Shown piece by piece: positions 55,720 to 64,000 of a stretch of DNA of 64,000 bases. The stretch's first letter is position 1. Each line of letters opens with the position of its first letter. A model generated the notes under the pieces. It searched no databases. It saw only the letters and a list, made by a program, of their open reading frames with translations, and was not told where the DNA came from. The translations under genes were made by a program, and so were the position numbers. The DNA is from Phycisphaerales bacterium UBA1161 (GTDB taxonomy: Bacteria > Planctomycetota > Phycisphaerae > Tepidisphaerales > Tepidisphaeraceae), in contig DBZL01000055.1 in the NCBI GenBank assembly GCA_002311745.1, positions 1 through 64,000 on the forward strand, given 5' to 3'.

Positions 55720-56181
55720 ATGCGTCTGACGGACACCCTAAAGCCACAGAACATTCTTGTTCCCCTTTTGGCCGAAACGAAAAACGAAGCGATCAGCGAA
55801 TTGGTTTCGCTGCTGGCCAAAAACGGTGAAATTCAGGATGCCAAGGCCGTGCTCGACGCTGTTTTGGAACGGGAAATGACGCGCACGACGGGGATCGGCA
55901 ACGGGCTGGCGATTCCGCACGGTAAAACCAGCGGGACGGCGCAGTTGGTGATGGCCATCGGGAAGGCGGCTTCTCCCATTGATTTTCAGTCGATCGACGG
56001 GCGTCCGGTGTCGGTGGTTTGGCTGCTGGCCTCACCGCCGGACAAGACCGGCCCGCACATTCACGCCCTGGCGCGCATCAGCCGATTGATGACCATCGAC
56101 AAGTTCCGGGCGGCGCTGAATCAGGCCACGACGCCGCAGGAAATTTACGACGCGATCGTGCAGCAGGAGAATGCCCTGTAA
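55720..56181 (+). CDS. ptsN: PTS EIIA-type (PtsN/fructose family) phosphocarrier domain protein
   Basis: A 153-residue EIIA-2 domain. The phospho-accepting histidine is His67 in GIGNGLAIPHGKT; SPIDFQSIDGRPVSVVWLLASPP and HIHALARISRLM follow as in PtsN. No EIIB or EIIC domain is fused or adjacent, so a regulatory nitrogen-PTS role is more likely than sugar uptake. PtsI and HPr genes are not in the window. Confidence 0.9.
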   Translation: MRLTDTLKPQNILVPLLAETKNEAISELVSLLAKNGEIQDAKAVLDAVLEREMTRTTGIGNGLAIPHGKTSGTAQLVMAIGKAASPIDFQSIDGRPVSVVWLLASPPDKTGPHIHALARISRLMTIDKFRAALNQATTPQEIYDAIVQQENAL

Positions 56182-56195
56182 GTGACCGGGGTGGA

Positions 56196-56966
56196 TCAGG
56201 CGGAGCGGGCCAGGCGCGAGAGCAGGCGGGCCTCTTCGCGCTGCAGTTCGCCGACGACGCGCATCAGCAACGTCATGGTGCGGCGTCCCTCCAGATCGCT
56301 TTCCAGGTTTTTGAACTGAATGCCGGAGATGATGTTGTTGCCGTTTTGTGAGCCGGTCGGGGGCCGCATGTTCCCTTCCAGCAGGAGGGATTGATTGCGA
56401 TGGATGATCTGAATACGCAGGCGGTCCTCGACGCTGATGCGCGGGGGCTGGTCCTCGTTGCCGATGAATTTGACCCCGACGCCGCCGGCGCTCAGGTCGC
56501 GGATTTCCGCTTTGACCTCCTGGGCCTCCATCGGCTGGTCTTGCAGCCGCGCCTGCTCGCCGATGCGCCAAACGCGCAGCAACACGCCGCTGCCTTTGCG
56601 AATTTCCACGCGGTAATTGGCCCGCCGCTGCGTGGACTTAATCTGGTCCGGGTGTTGCAGCAGGACGGCATCCACGCAGGTATCGGCATTGATGCGCCAG
56701 GATGCGTGGAGGCCCAACACGGAGACGGCAAACATCACCTTGCGCGGGCCTTGGCGGAAGGAGACGCCGACCGGCGCGCCACTGGCGATCAATTCGTTCA
56801 GGAGGGCGTTTTCGCCGTTGGGGGCTTCGACCAGAATCCCGTCGTCGATTTCGGCCAAAAGTCGGGACTTGTAATGCCGCAGCATCCCCGCCGACGGGAG
56901 CGATAAAACCCCGCCTACATTCCGCGCCACGGCGTTATGCAGCATGTCAAGATCGTCGTTGGTCAT
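56196..56966 (-). CDS. YcgR-like PilZ domain protein
   Basis: A 256-residue protein with a YcgR-type N-terminal domain (residues 1-120) and a C-terminal PilZ domain: QRRANYRVEI with the arginine motif and DLSAGGVGVKFIG about 65 residues later. Such proteins bind cyclic di-GMP and slow flagellar motors or adjust envelope processes. ATG at 56966 chosen for a CAGGG ten bases upstream; an in-frame ATG at 57014 would add 16 residues. No flagellar genes are nearby. Confidence 0.85.
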   Translation of the reverse strand: MTNDDLDMLHNAVARNVGGVLSLPSAGMLRHYKSRLLAEIDDGILVEAPNGENALLNELIASGAPVGVSFRQGPRKVMFAVSVLGLHASWRINADTCVDAVLLQHPDQIKSTQRRANYRVEIRKGSGVLLRVWRIGEQARLQDQPMEAQEVKAEIRDLSAGGVGVKFIGNEDQPPRISVEDRLRIQIIHRNQSLLLEGNMRPPTGSQNGNNIISGIQFKNLESDLEGRRTMTLLMRVVGELQREEARLLSRLARSA

Positions 56967-57109
56967 CACGATATGACCCTGCCTGAGGCGGACCCCCGGC
57001 GTCAGCATCGGCAAAAAACGCCCGTGCGATAAGAGGGGACGTGGGAAAAAGCACCCCGGGCCCAGCGCCGGCGGGTGTAAGCTCAGTCCGCGGGGCCGGC
57101 GAGGCGGCC

Positions 57110-58624
57110 CTAATCGAGATTCATGCTCAGCAGGAACTGGGCGTTGCTGGGGACTTTTTCCAGGCGGCCTTTGAGCAGCTCCACCGCTTCCACCGGATTC
57201 ATATCGCTGAGCACGCGGCGCAGACGGTAGACCAGCTCCAGCTCCTTGGGGTCCAACAGCAGCTCTTCGCGGCGGGTGCCGCTGGAGTTGATGTCGATCG
57301 AGGGGTAGACGCGCTTGTCCACCAGACGGCGGTCCAAATGCAGTTCAGCGTTGCCCGTGCCCTTGAATTCCTCGAAGATCACTTCGTCCATCTTGCTGCC
57401 GGTGTCGATCAGGGCGGTGGCCAGGATGGTCAGACTTCCGCCTTCCTCGATGTTGCGGGCGGCGCCGAAGAAGCGCTTGGGCTTCTGCAGGGCGTTGGCG
57501 TCGACGCCGCCGGTGAGGATCTTGCCGCTGTGCGGCACCTCGGTGTTGTAGGCGCGGGCCAGGCGGGTGATGCTGTCCAGGAGGATCACCACGTCCTTGC
57601 CGAACTCCACGTAGCGCTTGGCCTTTTCGATGACCATTTCCGCCACCTGTACGTGGCGCGAGGCCGGCTCGTCGAAGGTGCTGCTGACCACCTCGGCCTT
57701 GGTGTTGCGTTCCATGTCGGTGACTTCTTCGGGCCGCTCGTCGATCAACAGGACGATCAGCACCACCTCGGGGTGGTTCTTGGTGATGGCGTTGGCGGTC
57801 TTCTGCAGCAGCACGGTCTTGCCGGTGCGCGGCGGAGCGACGATGAGCATGCGCTGGCCCTTGCCGATGGGCGTGACCAGGTCCACGATGCGCATGTTCA
57901 GGTCCTTGGCGTCGTACTCCAGCATGAGGCGGCGGTTGGGGTGCAGCGGCGTGAGGTCTTCAAAGTTGCTGGTGTCCGTGATGCGCTCCGGGTCTTCGCC
58001 GTTGATGGCCTCGACGCGCAACAGGGCAAAATAGCGCTCCGATTCCTTGGGCGGACGGATTTGTCCCTGCACGACGTGGCCGTTGCGCAGGCCAAAGCGG
58101 CGAATCTGGCTGGGGCTGATGTAGATGTCGTCCGGGCAGGGCAGATAGTTGTATTCCGGGCTGCGCAGGAAGCCGAAGCCGTCGGGCAGGATTTCCAGCA
58201 CGCCCTCGCCGTACATCAGTCCGTTTTGACGGATGCGGGCACGGAGAATCTGGAAGATCAGGTCCTGCTTCTTGAGGCCGATGAAGTCGGGGATTCCCTC
58301 CTGCTTGGCGATCTCGTGCAGCCTGTGCACGTCCATGGTCTGGAGGTCTTTGATGTAAAGTTTGCCGCCTTTGACCTGCTCGTACTTGGCGTTGGTTTCG
58401 GCGTCGAAATTGGCGACGTCCTCGGTGGCCGGCTGCTCGGCGGGACGGGGCCGAACCTCTTGCGGCTTGCGGGCGGCGTCGTCCCCGGCGGCGGTCTCTT
58501 CGGGTGCGGCGGCGGTGGCCACGGCCGGAGCCGCTTCCGCGGATCGATCCTGCACCTCCGGCTCGCTGGGCGCTGACGGATGCGAACTGCCGCGCCGAGT
58601 TCGAGGGGTGGTTGACTTTGCCAT
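57110..58624 (-). CDS. rho: transcription termination factor Rho
   Basis: Hexameric RNA helicase of 504 residues; AGGAGG is six bases before the ATG at 58624, and the in-frame extension upstream is Arg-rich and unlikely. An unusually long Ala/Pro/Glu-rich N-terminus (about 80 residues) precedes the Rho N-domain. RNP motif [13 protein letters not shown], Walker [12 protein letters not shown], Walker [18 protein letters not shown]-loop and R-loop segments ([21 protein letters not shown]) are intact. Confidence 0.97.
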   Translation of the reverse strand: MAKSTTPRTRRGSSHPSAPSEPEVQDRSAEAAPAVATAAAPEETAAGDDAARKPQEVRPRPAEQPATEDVANFDAETNAKYEQVKGGKLYIKDLQTMDVHRLHEIAKQEGIPDFIGLKKQDLIFQILRARIRQNGLMYGEGVLEILPDGFGFLRSPEYNYLPCPDDIYISPSQIRRFGLRNGHVVQGQIRPPKESERYFALLRVEAINGEDPERITDTSNFEDLTPLHPNRRLMLEYDAKDLNMRIVDLVTPIGKGQRMLIVAPPRTGKTVLLQKTANAITKNHPEVVLIVLLIDERPEEVTDMERNTKAEVVSSTFDEPASRHVQVAEMVIEKAKRYVEFGKDVVILLDSITRLARAYNTEVPHSGKILTGGVDANALQKPKRFFGAARNIEEGGSLTILATALIDTGSKMDEVIFEEFKGTGNAELHLDRRLVDKRVYPSIDINSSGTRREELLLDPKELELVYRLRRVLSDMNPVEAVELLKGRLEKVPSNAQFLLSMNLD

Positions 58625-58923
58625 GAAAGGCCTCCTGAAAAGTCTTGGGGGGAATCTCGTTTCCCGCCGGTGGGGGCGTAGGGGGCCGATCCTTGGCCGC
58701 CGGCGACGCCCTTTTCCGGTCAAATCATTGAAATCGAAGGGGGAACGTCCTACTCACAATTACCGCTTGGGGATCCATCCCGTTTGCCGGTGGCGAAGGC
58801 CGGCAGTTCAAACACAAACCCTGCTCATTCCTTCCCTGGAATCCGCCGCTGACGCCTTGTCTGCTTTTATTTTAGCCGTACTGAAAAGCACAAGCGAATG
58901 AATCAAGCGCGATCAGTCAACTG
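58625..58923 (-). promoter_or_regulatory. rho leader region
   Basis: A 299-bp gap between rho and coaE, with no credible CDS. It becomes AT-richer towards 58860-58900 where promoter elements would be expected, but I see no convincing hexamer pair. rho leaders are often sites of autoregulation; nothing specific can be pointed to here. Confidence 0.25.
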
Positions 58924-59541
58924 TCACGGTGACGGTCTTGCAAGAACTCGGGAAAGCACTTGTACGACTTGACCGCGGGCAAACTCCGCGTCGGCGGTGT
59001 TAACAACAACATAATCGGATATTTCGCGCTTCTTGTCTAGGGGCCATTGCAAATTTTCCCGGCGGAGCAGTTCCTCCAGGTTCCAGCCCCGCTGGCGGCT
59101 CAGCCGCTGGAGCCGAAGCTCCCGCGGCGCCTCGACAAAAACCACGGCGTCGCATTGGGTGCTCAGGCCCGCTTCAAACAGCAGCGGCGTATCCCAAATA
59201 AACGCCGCCACTTGCTGATTATAGGCCCCCTGGGCCATCAGACGCTGGCGGGCCTCGTTGACCAGGGGGTGGAGCAGGTGCTCCAGCCTCTGCCGCTGAA
59301 TCGGGTCGGGAAACACCCGCTCGGCCACGGCCTGGTAATCCACCCGCCCGTCAGGCTGCAAAATCTGCTCGCCCCACCAGGATCGCAATTGCTGCTTCAC
59401 CTCGTCCCGTAAATAGGCTTGCCGCACCAGCTCATCGGAATCGATCACCCAACATCCCATTTGTCCGAACATGGCGGCGATGATGCTCTTTCCGCTGCCG
59501 ATGCCGCCGGCGATGCCGATGATGGGCTTGCCCTCAAACAC
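58924..59541 (-). CDS. coaE: dephospho-CoA kinase
   Basis: Last enzyme of coenzyme A synthesis, phosphorylating the ribose 3'-OH of dephospho-CoA. The 205-residue protein from a GTG start shows P-loop GIAGGIGSGKSIIAAMF, WVIDSDELVRQAY, RLEHLLHPLV, and WDTPLLFEAGLSTQCDAVVFV, followed by LQRLSRQRGWNLEEL. All family landmarks are present at normal length. Oriented like rho, 300 bp upstream of it. Confidence 0.95.
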   Translation of the reverse strand: MFEGKPIIGIAGGIGSGKSIIAAMFGQMGCWVIDSDELVRQAYLRDEVKQQLRSWWGEQILQPDGRVDYQAVAERVFPDPIQRQRLEHLLHPLVNEARQRLMAQGAYNQQVAAFIWDTPLLFEAGLSTQCDAVVFVEAPRELRLQRLSRQRGWNLEELLRRENLQWPLDKKREISDYVVVNTADAEFARGQVVQVLSRVLARPSP

Positions 59542-59561
59542 AATCCTGGCTCAAGGCGATA

Positions 59562-59996
59562 TTAGAAAACGGCGCGATGCTCGCCGACTTCCAGCGGATT
59601 GCCCGCCGGATCGGACATCAGCAGGCTGTTCATTCCCGGCACCAGGCCGCGCTGGTGCACGAACTCGATTTCCGATTCGATCAACCGCTGCGCCAGCTCG
59701 CCCAGCGACGGCACCGTGATGCCCAGCGCCCGCAAGTCCTCGCGGTGGCGCATCCGCTCCAAAATCTCGAACCGCAGGCGATGGTTGTCGGCGCGATAGA
59801 CGATTGTCGTTTCGGCCAGGTCGCGCTCGAAGCCCAGCAGGCCGAGGTAAAAATCATCCAGCTCCCATTCCAGGCCTGCCGTAGCGGTAAGACGACAATC
59901 CGCCACGGCCACGAGGCGCACGGGCAGCGGTTCTTCCAACCTCGGGCGCCTGTCTTCCATCGGGACAAACGGCGCGCTGGGCTCGTCCAACTCCAT
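59562..59996 (-). CDS. VOC-superfamily (glyoxalase-like) protein
   Basis: A 144-residue protein with a single beta-alpha-beta-beta-beta pair ending in the characteristic NSLLMSDPAGNPLEVGEH, with the family's Glu metal ligand. The N-terminal half (LDDFYLGLLGFERD, RLRFEIL) forms the first module. Twenty bp separates it from coaE and 3 bp from leuD, so the leuD / VOC / coaE genes probably form one transcript. The substrate is not apparent. Confidence 0.78.
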   Translation of the reverse strand: MELDEPSAPFVPMEDRRPRLEEPLPVRLVAVADCRLTATAGLEWELDDFYLGLLGFERDLAETTIVYRADNHRLRFEILERMRHREDLRALGITVPSLGELAQRLIESEIEFVHQRGLVPGMNSLLMSDPAGNPLEVGEHRAVF

Positions 59997-59999
59997 AAA

Positions 60000-60563
60000 T
60001 CACTTGAGCATGCCCGCCGCGCGCGCGTACGGGAACAGGCCGCCGGCCTCGATGATCGGCAACACATCCCCAAGCGGCCGCAGGGCATGACGCGCGTTGC
60101 CGCGGCTGAGGTTGATCACGCACGCCTGATCCAGGCGCACTTCCAGTTCGTCGCCGGTGCCCACTTTCTCCACCAGCCGTTCGACCGATTCCAAGGGGAT
60201 CAGGTACCCGCCGTTGACGCTGTTGCGAAAGAAGATGCGGGCGTAGAACTCGGCGATGACGCACTTGCAACCGGCTTCGGCCAGCGCCAGCGGGGCGTGC
60301 TCCCGGCTGGAGCCACTGCCAAAATTCTTCCCCGCCACGACGATTTGAAAATCGCTTTTGAGCTCGCCCGGCCGGACGAATCGGATGCGGCCATCGGGCA
60401 ATCCCGCCTTGCCGTCCGGAACGCTGCTCATGGCATACATGCCGAAGAACTTTCGTTCCTCGGGGATCGATGGATTGTACGCCAGGTATTGCGCAGGGAT
60501 GATTTGATCTGTATCTATATTGTCGTCAAGCACATAGGCTTTGCCACGCAGGATCAAGTTCAT
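60000..60563 (-). CDS. leuD: 3-isopropylmalate dehydratase small subunit (LeuD-like)
   Basis: A 187-residue swivel-domain protein: DDNIDTDQIIPAQYL near the N-terminus and NFGSGSSREHAPLALAEAG at the substrate loop, as in LeuD and homoaconitase small subunits of the short (archaeal-like) type. It partners a LeuC that is not in the window. ATG at 60563 follows TATGGT by 7 nt. It resembles the aconitase swivel domain but stands alone. It heads the leuD / VOC / coaE set. Confidence 0.93.
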   Translation of the reverse strand: MNLILRGKAYVLDDNIDTDQIIPAQYLAYNPSIPEERKFFGMYAMSSVPDGKAGLPDGRIRFVRPGELKSDFQIVVAGKNFGSGSSREHAPLALAEAGCKCVIAEFYARIFFRNSVNGGYLIPLESVERLVEKVGTGDELEVRLDQACVINLSRGNARHALRPLGDVLPIIEAGGLFPYARAAGMLK

Positions 60564-60989
60564 AGGGCCCACCATAATTCGCCGCCGCGGCAATCGCAAT
60601 TAGGCGACGAATTGTCGCTGTCGCTGTGGGGATTGAAAACGGAGCGGAAACCCGCTTTTGCCGCGTGCGGTCTTTGCGTACGCGCGTGCGATGCCATCAA
60701 TTCTCGCGCCGAGCCAATGCGCAAAAGATTTTCGATGTGAAGCCACGACCATCCGTGAATGAATGCCGGCCAGTGAACGAAGTGCAATCGCGCCGGGCAC
60801 ATAGAAACGCCGACGGAAAAAGAAGACACCGGCATTTCTGCACGGTGTCTTCCGGAGGGGAGAAAATGCGCCGTCGGCTTTGGCCTTACAGATTACCCAT
60901 TTTATCCTAACAGCGAGCTCATCAAGAAGCAAGCTAACGGCCATGCTCGCGTCAAATCAATAACCCCATCGGCCGCCCAAGTCACCAAT
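60564..60989. other. intergenic region between leuD and plsC-like gene
   Basis: About 430 bp without a credible CDS; frames of 90-115 codons on both strands lack coding character. It holds a small palindrome GCGAC-GAATT-GTCGC near 60604-60618 upstream of leuD and the minus-strand terminator at 60817-60852. Confidence 0.5.
60817..60852 (-). terminator. intrinsic terminator of the plsC / glycosyltransferase operon
   Basis: A perfect 10-bp stem GAAGACACCG/CGGTGTCTTC (60822-60831 with 60843-60852) around an 11-nt loop; read on the minus strand it runs straight into TTTTT (60821-60817). It lies about 140 bp after the acyltransferase stop, in the right direction. Confidence 0.78.
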
Positions 60990-61715
60990 CTACAATCTTT
61001 TTCGGTCAAATTTGTCAAAATCATGCTGTTTTCTGCCTCCGCAGGACCCGAGGCAGCGATCCTGCAATACCTGGATAGCGGCTTGGATGCGTCCCGTCGC
61101 CTGCTCCACGTCCGATCGCGATCTGCCCAGGCCGCGCAGTTCGACCGCCGGCGCAAACGCCAAATGGGCTTCATTGGGCACCACGTAGGCTCGGATTATT
61201 TCTTTGCCGCGTTGCGTGCCATCCAGATACGCGGGGTAAACCGGAGCACCCGTTTTCAGGGCCAGCAAACCGATGCCGCTGTGGAAGGGAAGCAGTTGCC
61301 GCGTGCTTTCGATTTTGCCCTCGGGGAAGACGCCCACAACGTATCCCTGCTGCAAAGCGCGCATCGCGGCGCGCGTGGCGGCCATGTCGCGCCCGCTGCG
61401 CAGCACCGGAATGACGCCGGTCGTCTCGAAGACCCACCGCAGCGGTCTTATGTCGAAGTATTCCCTGGCCATCATCCAGCGGATCACTCGGGGGCAGGCG
61501 GATTGAACCAACAGCGGGTCCAGCCCGCTGGTGTGATTGCAAACCAGAATGGCCGGTCCGCGACGCGGCAGGGGGCATGGCGGGTGGACCGTAATTCTGT
61601 GGTACAGGCGCGAATACAATACGTTGCCGCATTGCAGCAAGCGGATTCGCCAGTCATGTTCGCGCCGATGCCAGGCGTCGGTGGGTTGTTCTTCCACGTC
61701 CGGCGGCCCGCTCAT
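60990..61715 (-). CDS. PlsC-like 1-acylglycerol-3-phosphate acyltransferase
   Basis: A 241-residue membrane-associated acyltransferase: catalytic NHTSGLDPLL (HX4D), FETTGVIPVLRSGRD, and the substrate-binding FPEGKIES motif, then APVYPAYLDGTQ. AGGAG is four bases before the ATG at 61715, which overlaps the stop of the family 4 glycosyltransferase by ATGA. The frame upstream is a shadow of that gene. Role in phospholipid or glycolipid acylation. Confidence 0.9.
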   Translation of the reverse strand: MSGPPDVEEQPTDAWHRREHDWRIRLLQCGNVLYSRLYHRITVHPPCPLPRRGPAILVCNHTSGLDPLLVQSACPRVIRWMMAREYFDIRPLRWVFETTGVIPVLRSGRDMAATRAAMRALQQGYVVGVFPEGKIESTRQLLPFHSGIGLLALKTGAPVYPAYLDGTQRGKEIIRAYVVPNEAHLAFAPAVELRGLGRSRSDVEQATGRIQAAIQVLQDRCLGSCGGRKQHDFDKFDRKRL

Positions 61716-62821
61716 TTCACTCCTCGCGATCGGCGATAGATTTCTTCCAGCCGATCTAGATGCGCCTCCAGCGACAGTCGCGGTCGCAATGCCAAACACG
61801 CTTGACGCATCGCCGAGAACCTTTCCGTGGCAAGCAGTTGGCGCATCGCCTCGGCCAGGGCCGGCACATCGGCCGGGTCGCGCAACACGAATCCGTGTTG
61901 TCCATCGGTCATGATTTCGCAGGCGCCGTTGTAGATGGTGCTGATCACGGGCAATCCCATCGCCAGAGCTTCCAGCACGACCAGGCTGCATGAATCGTGG
62001 CGCGTCGGCAGAACCAGGAAATCCGCCGCCGCGTAAAAATGAGTCGGCGCATCGGTGGTCCCGGCGAAAATCACGCGATCGGCCACGCCCAACCGTCGGG
62101 CCAGGGCCGCACATCGCGCAGGATCGTCTTTGCCCACCACGAGCAAGACCGGTTCCGGTTGTTGCAGCCGGGCCAACGCCTCGATGGTTTGAGGCAATCC
62201 TTTTTGCTCAAAGTGCTGCGCGATCAGCAGAGCCACGATTTTGTCGGAGGTGATATTGAATTGCTGCCGCAGGTCTTTGCCGGCCTGGGCGTGCTTGGAG
62301 GGATCGAATTTCGAGAGATCGACGGCGTTGAACAGTTTCTCCAGCCGGTCGGCGATGCCGGGATAGCATTGCAGGATGGATGCCTTCACGTAATCCGACA
62401 GGCACAGGACCAGGGGTTTGTGCGGCCCGCCCAGCAGCCCCGCTTCGACCTGAGCGTATCGCCGGCGCTTGGTGTTGAATTGATTGGTCCATCCCGCCTG
62501 ATACGCCGCCTTGGCCATGCCCGCGTGCGGATGGTAGATGTCGCATCGCCGCACGGGCAGCATGGCGTGGACGATGTCGTACGGCTGCCGCTGCAGTTGC
62601 GCATCCAGAGCGTCGAGAAAGGCGAGATAGCGCCCCGCCCGCGTCGGCGCGCCCCTGTTCAGCGGAACAAACTGCACGCCGGCGATGGGCGGGCCGAATC
62701 GGCCGGCGAGCAGATGGACCTGGTGACCGCGGCCCGCCAATGCGCCGCCAAGCTCAGCCGTGTACCGTTCTGCGCCACCGCGGGCCGGATCGGCATTGAA
62801 GATGACCAGTGCGATGTTCAT
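61712..62821 (-). CDS. glycosyltransferase family 4
   Basis: A 369-residue GT-B enzyme. N-terminal NADPARGGAERYTAELGGAL, mid-protein LSDYVKASILQCYPG, NDP-sugar-binding region VLLVVGKDD, and the family motif ADFLVLPTRHDSCSLVVLEA with its EX7E pattern (substituted first Glu). It resembles WaaG-like transferases of lipopolysaccharide core synthesis. Coupled to the PlsC-like gene, suggesting glycolipid assembly. Confidence 0.9.
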   Translation of the reverse strand: MNIALVIFNADPARGGAERYTAELGGALAGRGHQVHLLAGRFGPPIAGVQFVPLNRGAPTRAGRYLAFLDALDAQLQRQPYDIVHAMLPVRRCDIYHPHAGMAKAAYQAGWTNQFNTKRRRYAQVEAGLLGGPHKPLVLCLSDYVKASILQCYPGIADRLEKLFNAVDLSKFDPSKHAQAGKDLRQQFNITSDKIVALLIAQHFEQKGLPQTIEALARLQQPEPVLLVVGKDDPARCAALARRLGVADRVIFAGTTDAPTHFYAAADFLVLPTRHDSCSLVVLEALAMGLPVISTIYNGACEIMTDGQHGFVLRDPADVPALAEAMRQLLATERFSAMRQACLALRPRLSLEAHLDRLEEIYRRSRGVK

Positions 62822-62830
62822 TCAGCGGTG

Positions 62831-63676
62831 TCACACGCCGCGCCTTGCCTCTGCTTCCAGGCGAACCATTTTGAGATGCACAACCTGTTGCCCATCGGGG
62901 GGATGCAGTCGGAGATACTCATCTGCCACTTCGGCGATGAACGTTTCCTGGTCTTGCGCCGGGACGCGATGAAAATAGGGCATCCACGTGGTGCGCACCC
63001 AGCCGATCAGACCCTCGCGTCCGCGGTGGGTCATGTCTTTGGGGACCAGCTCGACTCGCGTCGGTTCGAGCTGCGCCTCTTGCAGCCACGCCCGATACTC
63101 CTGCGGGTCATGGAATCCCCAGGGGAAGGGGAAATCTTTGAAGCAATTCCTCCAGCGGTCGCGCTCGATGACGGTGGTCGCGGCGGCCACGACTTCGGAC
63201 GCGTTGCCGCGACCGCCGAACTGAAGCAACGTCCGGCCGCCCGGACGCAAGGCCCGGCGAATTCCCGCCAGGACGGGACGATGATCGATCACCCAGTGCA
63301 GACAAGCGAACGACACCACGCAATCAAATTCCGGCCCAAACGTCAGCGAAGCGGCATTCGCCTCCTCGAAACGCAAATTGGCCAAAGCCGGCGGCCCAAA
63401 GCTTCGGCGGGCGAAGGCGATCATCTCGGCCGATGAGTCCACCCCCAGCACCGATCCCCGCGGCACTTGCTGGGCGATTTGGGCCGTGATCTTCCCGTCG
63501 CCGCAGCCAATGTCCAGAATCCGTTCGTCGCCCCGAAGCTTCAGTCGGCCAAACAGTTCTTGCGCCCATTGCTGCTGCCCAGAAGAATGGCGCTGATACT
63601 CCGACGGATCCCAACGCCCGGTCTGCGCAGCGAAGTCATTACTCATGACCTGATTTGACGCGTTCGGCGCATTCAA
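62831..63676 (-). CDS. SAM-dependent methyltransferase (Tam/UbiE-like class I)
   Basis: A 281-residue protein with motif I ILDIGCGDGKITAQIA, the acidic GVDSSAEMIAFAR, FDCVVSFACLHWVID and LRPGGRTLLQFGG. The alignment pattern resembles trans-aconitate 2-methyltransferase (Tam). An ATG ten codons in (63646) is an alternative start. It is 9 bp upstream of the glycosyltransferase gene. Substrate unknown. Confidence 0.88.
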   Translation of the reverse strand: MNAPNASNQVMSNDFAAQTGRWDPSEYQRHSSGQQQWAQELFGRLKLRGDERILDIGCGDGKITAQIAQQVPRGSVLGVDSSAEMIAFARRSFGPPALANLRFEEANAASLTFGPEFDCVVSFACLHWVIDHRPVLAGIRRALRPGGRTLLQFGGRGNASEVVAAATTVIERDRWRNCFKDFPFPWGFHDPQEYRAWLQEAQLEPTRVELVPKDMTHRGREGLIGWVRTTWMPYFHRVPAQDQETFIAEVADEYLRLHPPDGQQVVHLKMVRLEAEARRGV

Positions 63677-63766
63677 GGCAAGCGGGTTGCTGCGGCGTTT
63701 TTTGTCCTCGTCATCGGCCGATCTATACTTACTCGGCCCATTGGGCGTTGAATGGATGGTTTGGCA

Positions 63767-64000
63767 TGACTCGTCAGCCGTTTCTGGATCTGGTTCGTCA
63801 GCGCGTCGTCGTCCTGGACGGGGCGATGGGAACCAGCATCCATACGTATCCGCTGGACTTGCAGAAGGACTGGCTGGGTAACGAAAACGCGTCCGAGGTG
63901 CTGAACCTGACCCGGCCGGACCTCATCGGCGAAATCCACGAATCGTTCCTGGCCGTGGGATGCGACGCCGTGGAGACCAACAGCTTCAACGGCAGCCGCA
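63767..64000 (+). CDS. metH: cobalamin-dependent methionine synthase, N-terminal part (cut by window end)
   Basis: The first 78 codons read MTRQPFLDLVRQRVVVLDG, AMGTSIHTYPL, EVLNLTRPDLIGEIHESFL and DAVETNSFNGSR, matching the homocysteine S-methyltransferase domain at the start of MetH. The frame is open to the window end. No SAM or cobalamin riboswitch fits in the 90-bp gap to the divergent methyltransferase gene. A -10-like TATACT lies near 63724. The remaining MetH domains are beyond the window; a stand-alone MetH-N protein cannot be excluded. Confidence 0.88.

Noticed and set aside
57041..58576. 511-codon open frame antisense to rho
   Set aside because: Shadow of rho; no ribosome-binding site or recognisable domain.
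63677..63766. Possible SAM or cobalamin riboswitch upstream of metH
   Set aside because: Only 90 bp, with no conserved riboswitch core or long stems.

Overview
The window is 64 kb of GC-rich bacterial chromosome. I read it as a planctomycete, probably Phycisphaerae-like. The support is inference from content: a secreted S8 peptidase ending in a PEP-CTERM anchor, a pseudopilin with a long C-terminal region, VTDAGL-type leucine-rich repeats, many small secreted or membrane proteins of unknown function, and short intergenic repeats of kinds I associate with planctomycete genomes. No 16S rRNA is present to confirm it. Both ends cut genes: the aconitase C-terminal part at the left and the MetH N-terminus at the right.

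Layout. 0-7.3 kb: aconitase, an orphan PglX-like DNA methylase, a PilZ protein, a two-gene TauE/SafE-DUF1634 transporter set followed by the deletion scar of an isocitrate/isopropylmalate dehydrogenase gene, and a SpoIIE-type phosphatase. 7.3-13.7 kb: a 72-residue protein, a hairpin-rich noncoding stretch, an AsmA-like protein, a secreted CX4CH protein, prephenate dehydrogenase and the PEP-CTERM peptidase. 13.7-21.7 kb: ybaB-dnaX diverging from gyrA, a membrane protein and ComEC. 21.7-25.2 kb: a coupled aminotransferase / TVP38-like / glycosyltransferase / nuclease-like operon closed by a giant hairpin. 25.4-33.1 kb: a Pro/Ala-rich protein, a HAD phosphatase, a HEAT-repeat protein, an unusual FolD and a pseudopilin. 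33.1-38.5 kb: a tetR-macA-macB-macB-tolC efflux operon. 38.5-45.2 kb: a Gfo/Idh oxidoreductase, a KAP NTPase fused to leucine-rich repeats, and carB. 45.2-48.7 kb: glycosyltransferases, a short orphan atpC, greA and tRNA-Thr. 48.7-53.7 kb: a 5-kb cassette (DHA2 pump, HlyD adaptor, outer-membrane factor, TetR) bounded by the tRNA-Thr gene and a copy of the tRNA 3' half. 53.7-64 kb: a GT-C-like membrane protein, ptsN, a YcgR-like PilZ protein, rho, coaE, leuD, a PlsC / glycosyltransferase pair, a methyltransferase and metH.

The best candidates for something new are the NLR-like KAP-LRR protein at 39.6-41.7 kb, the integrase-less efflux island at tRNA-Thr with its palindromic operator inside a near-consensus promoter, and a FolD in which all three canonical cyclohydrolase residues are changed. 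Also worth a look: the structured noncoding stretch at 7.6-7.9 kb, the dehydrogenase deletion scar, and a recurring arrangement in which a -10-like hexamer ends 7-9 nt before an ATG that lacks a Shine-Dalgarno sequence, suggesting leaderless mRNAs.
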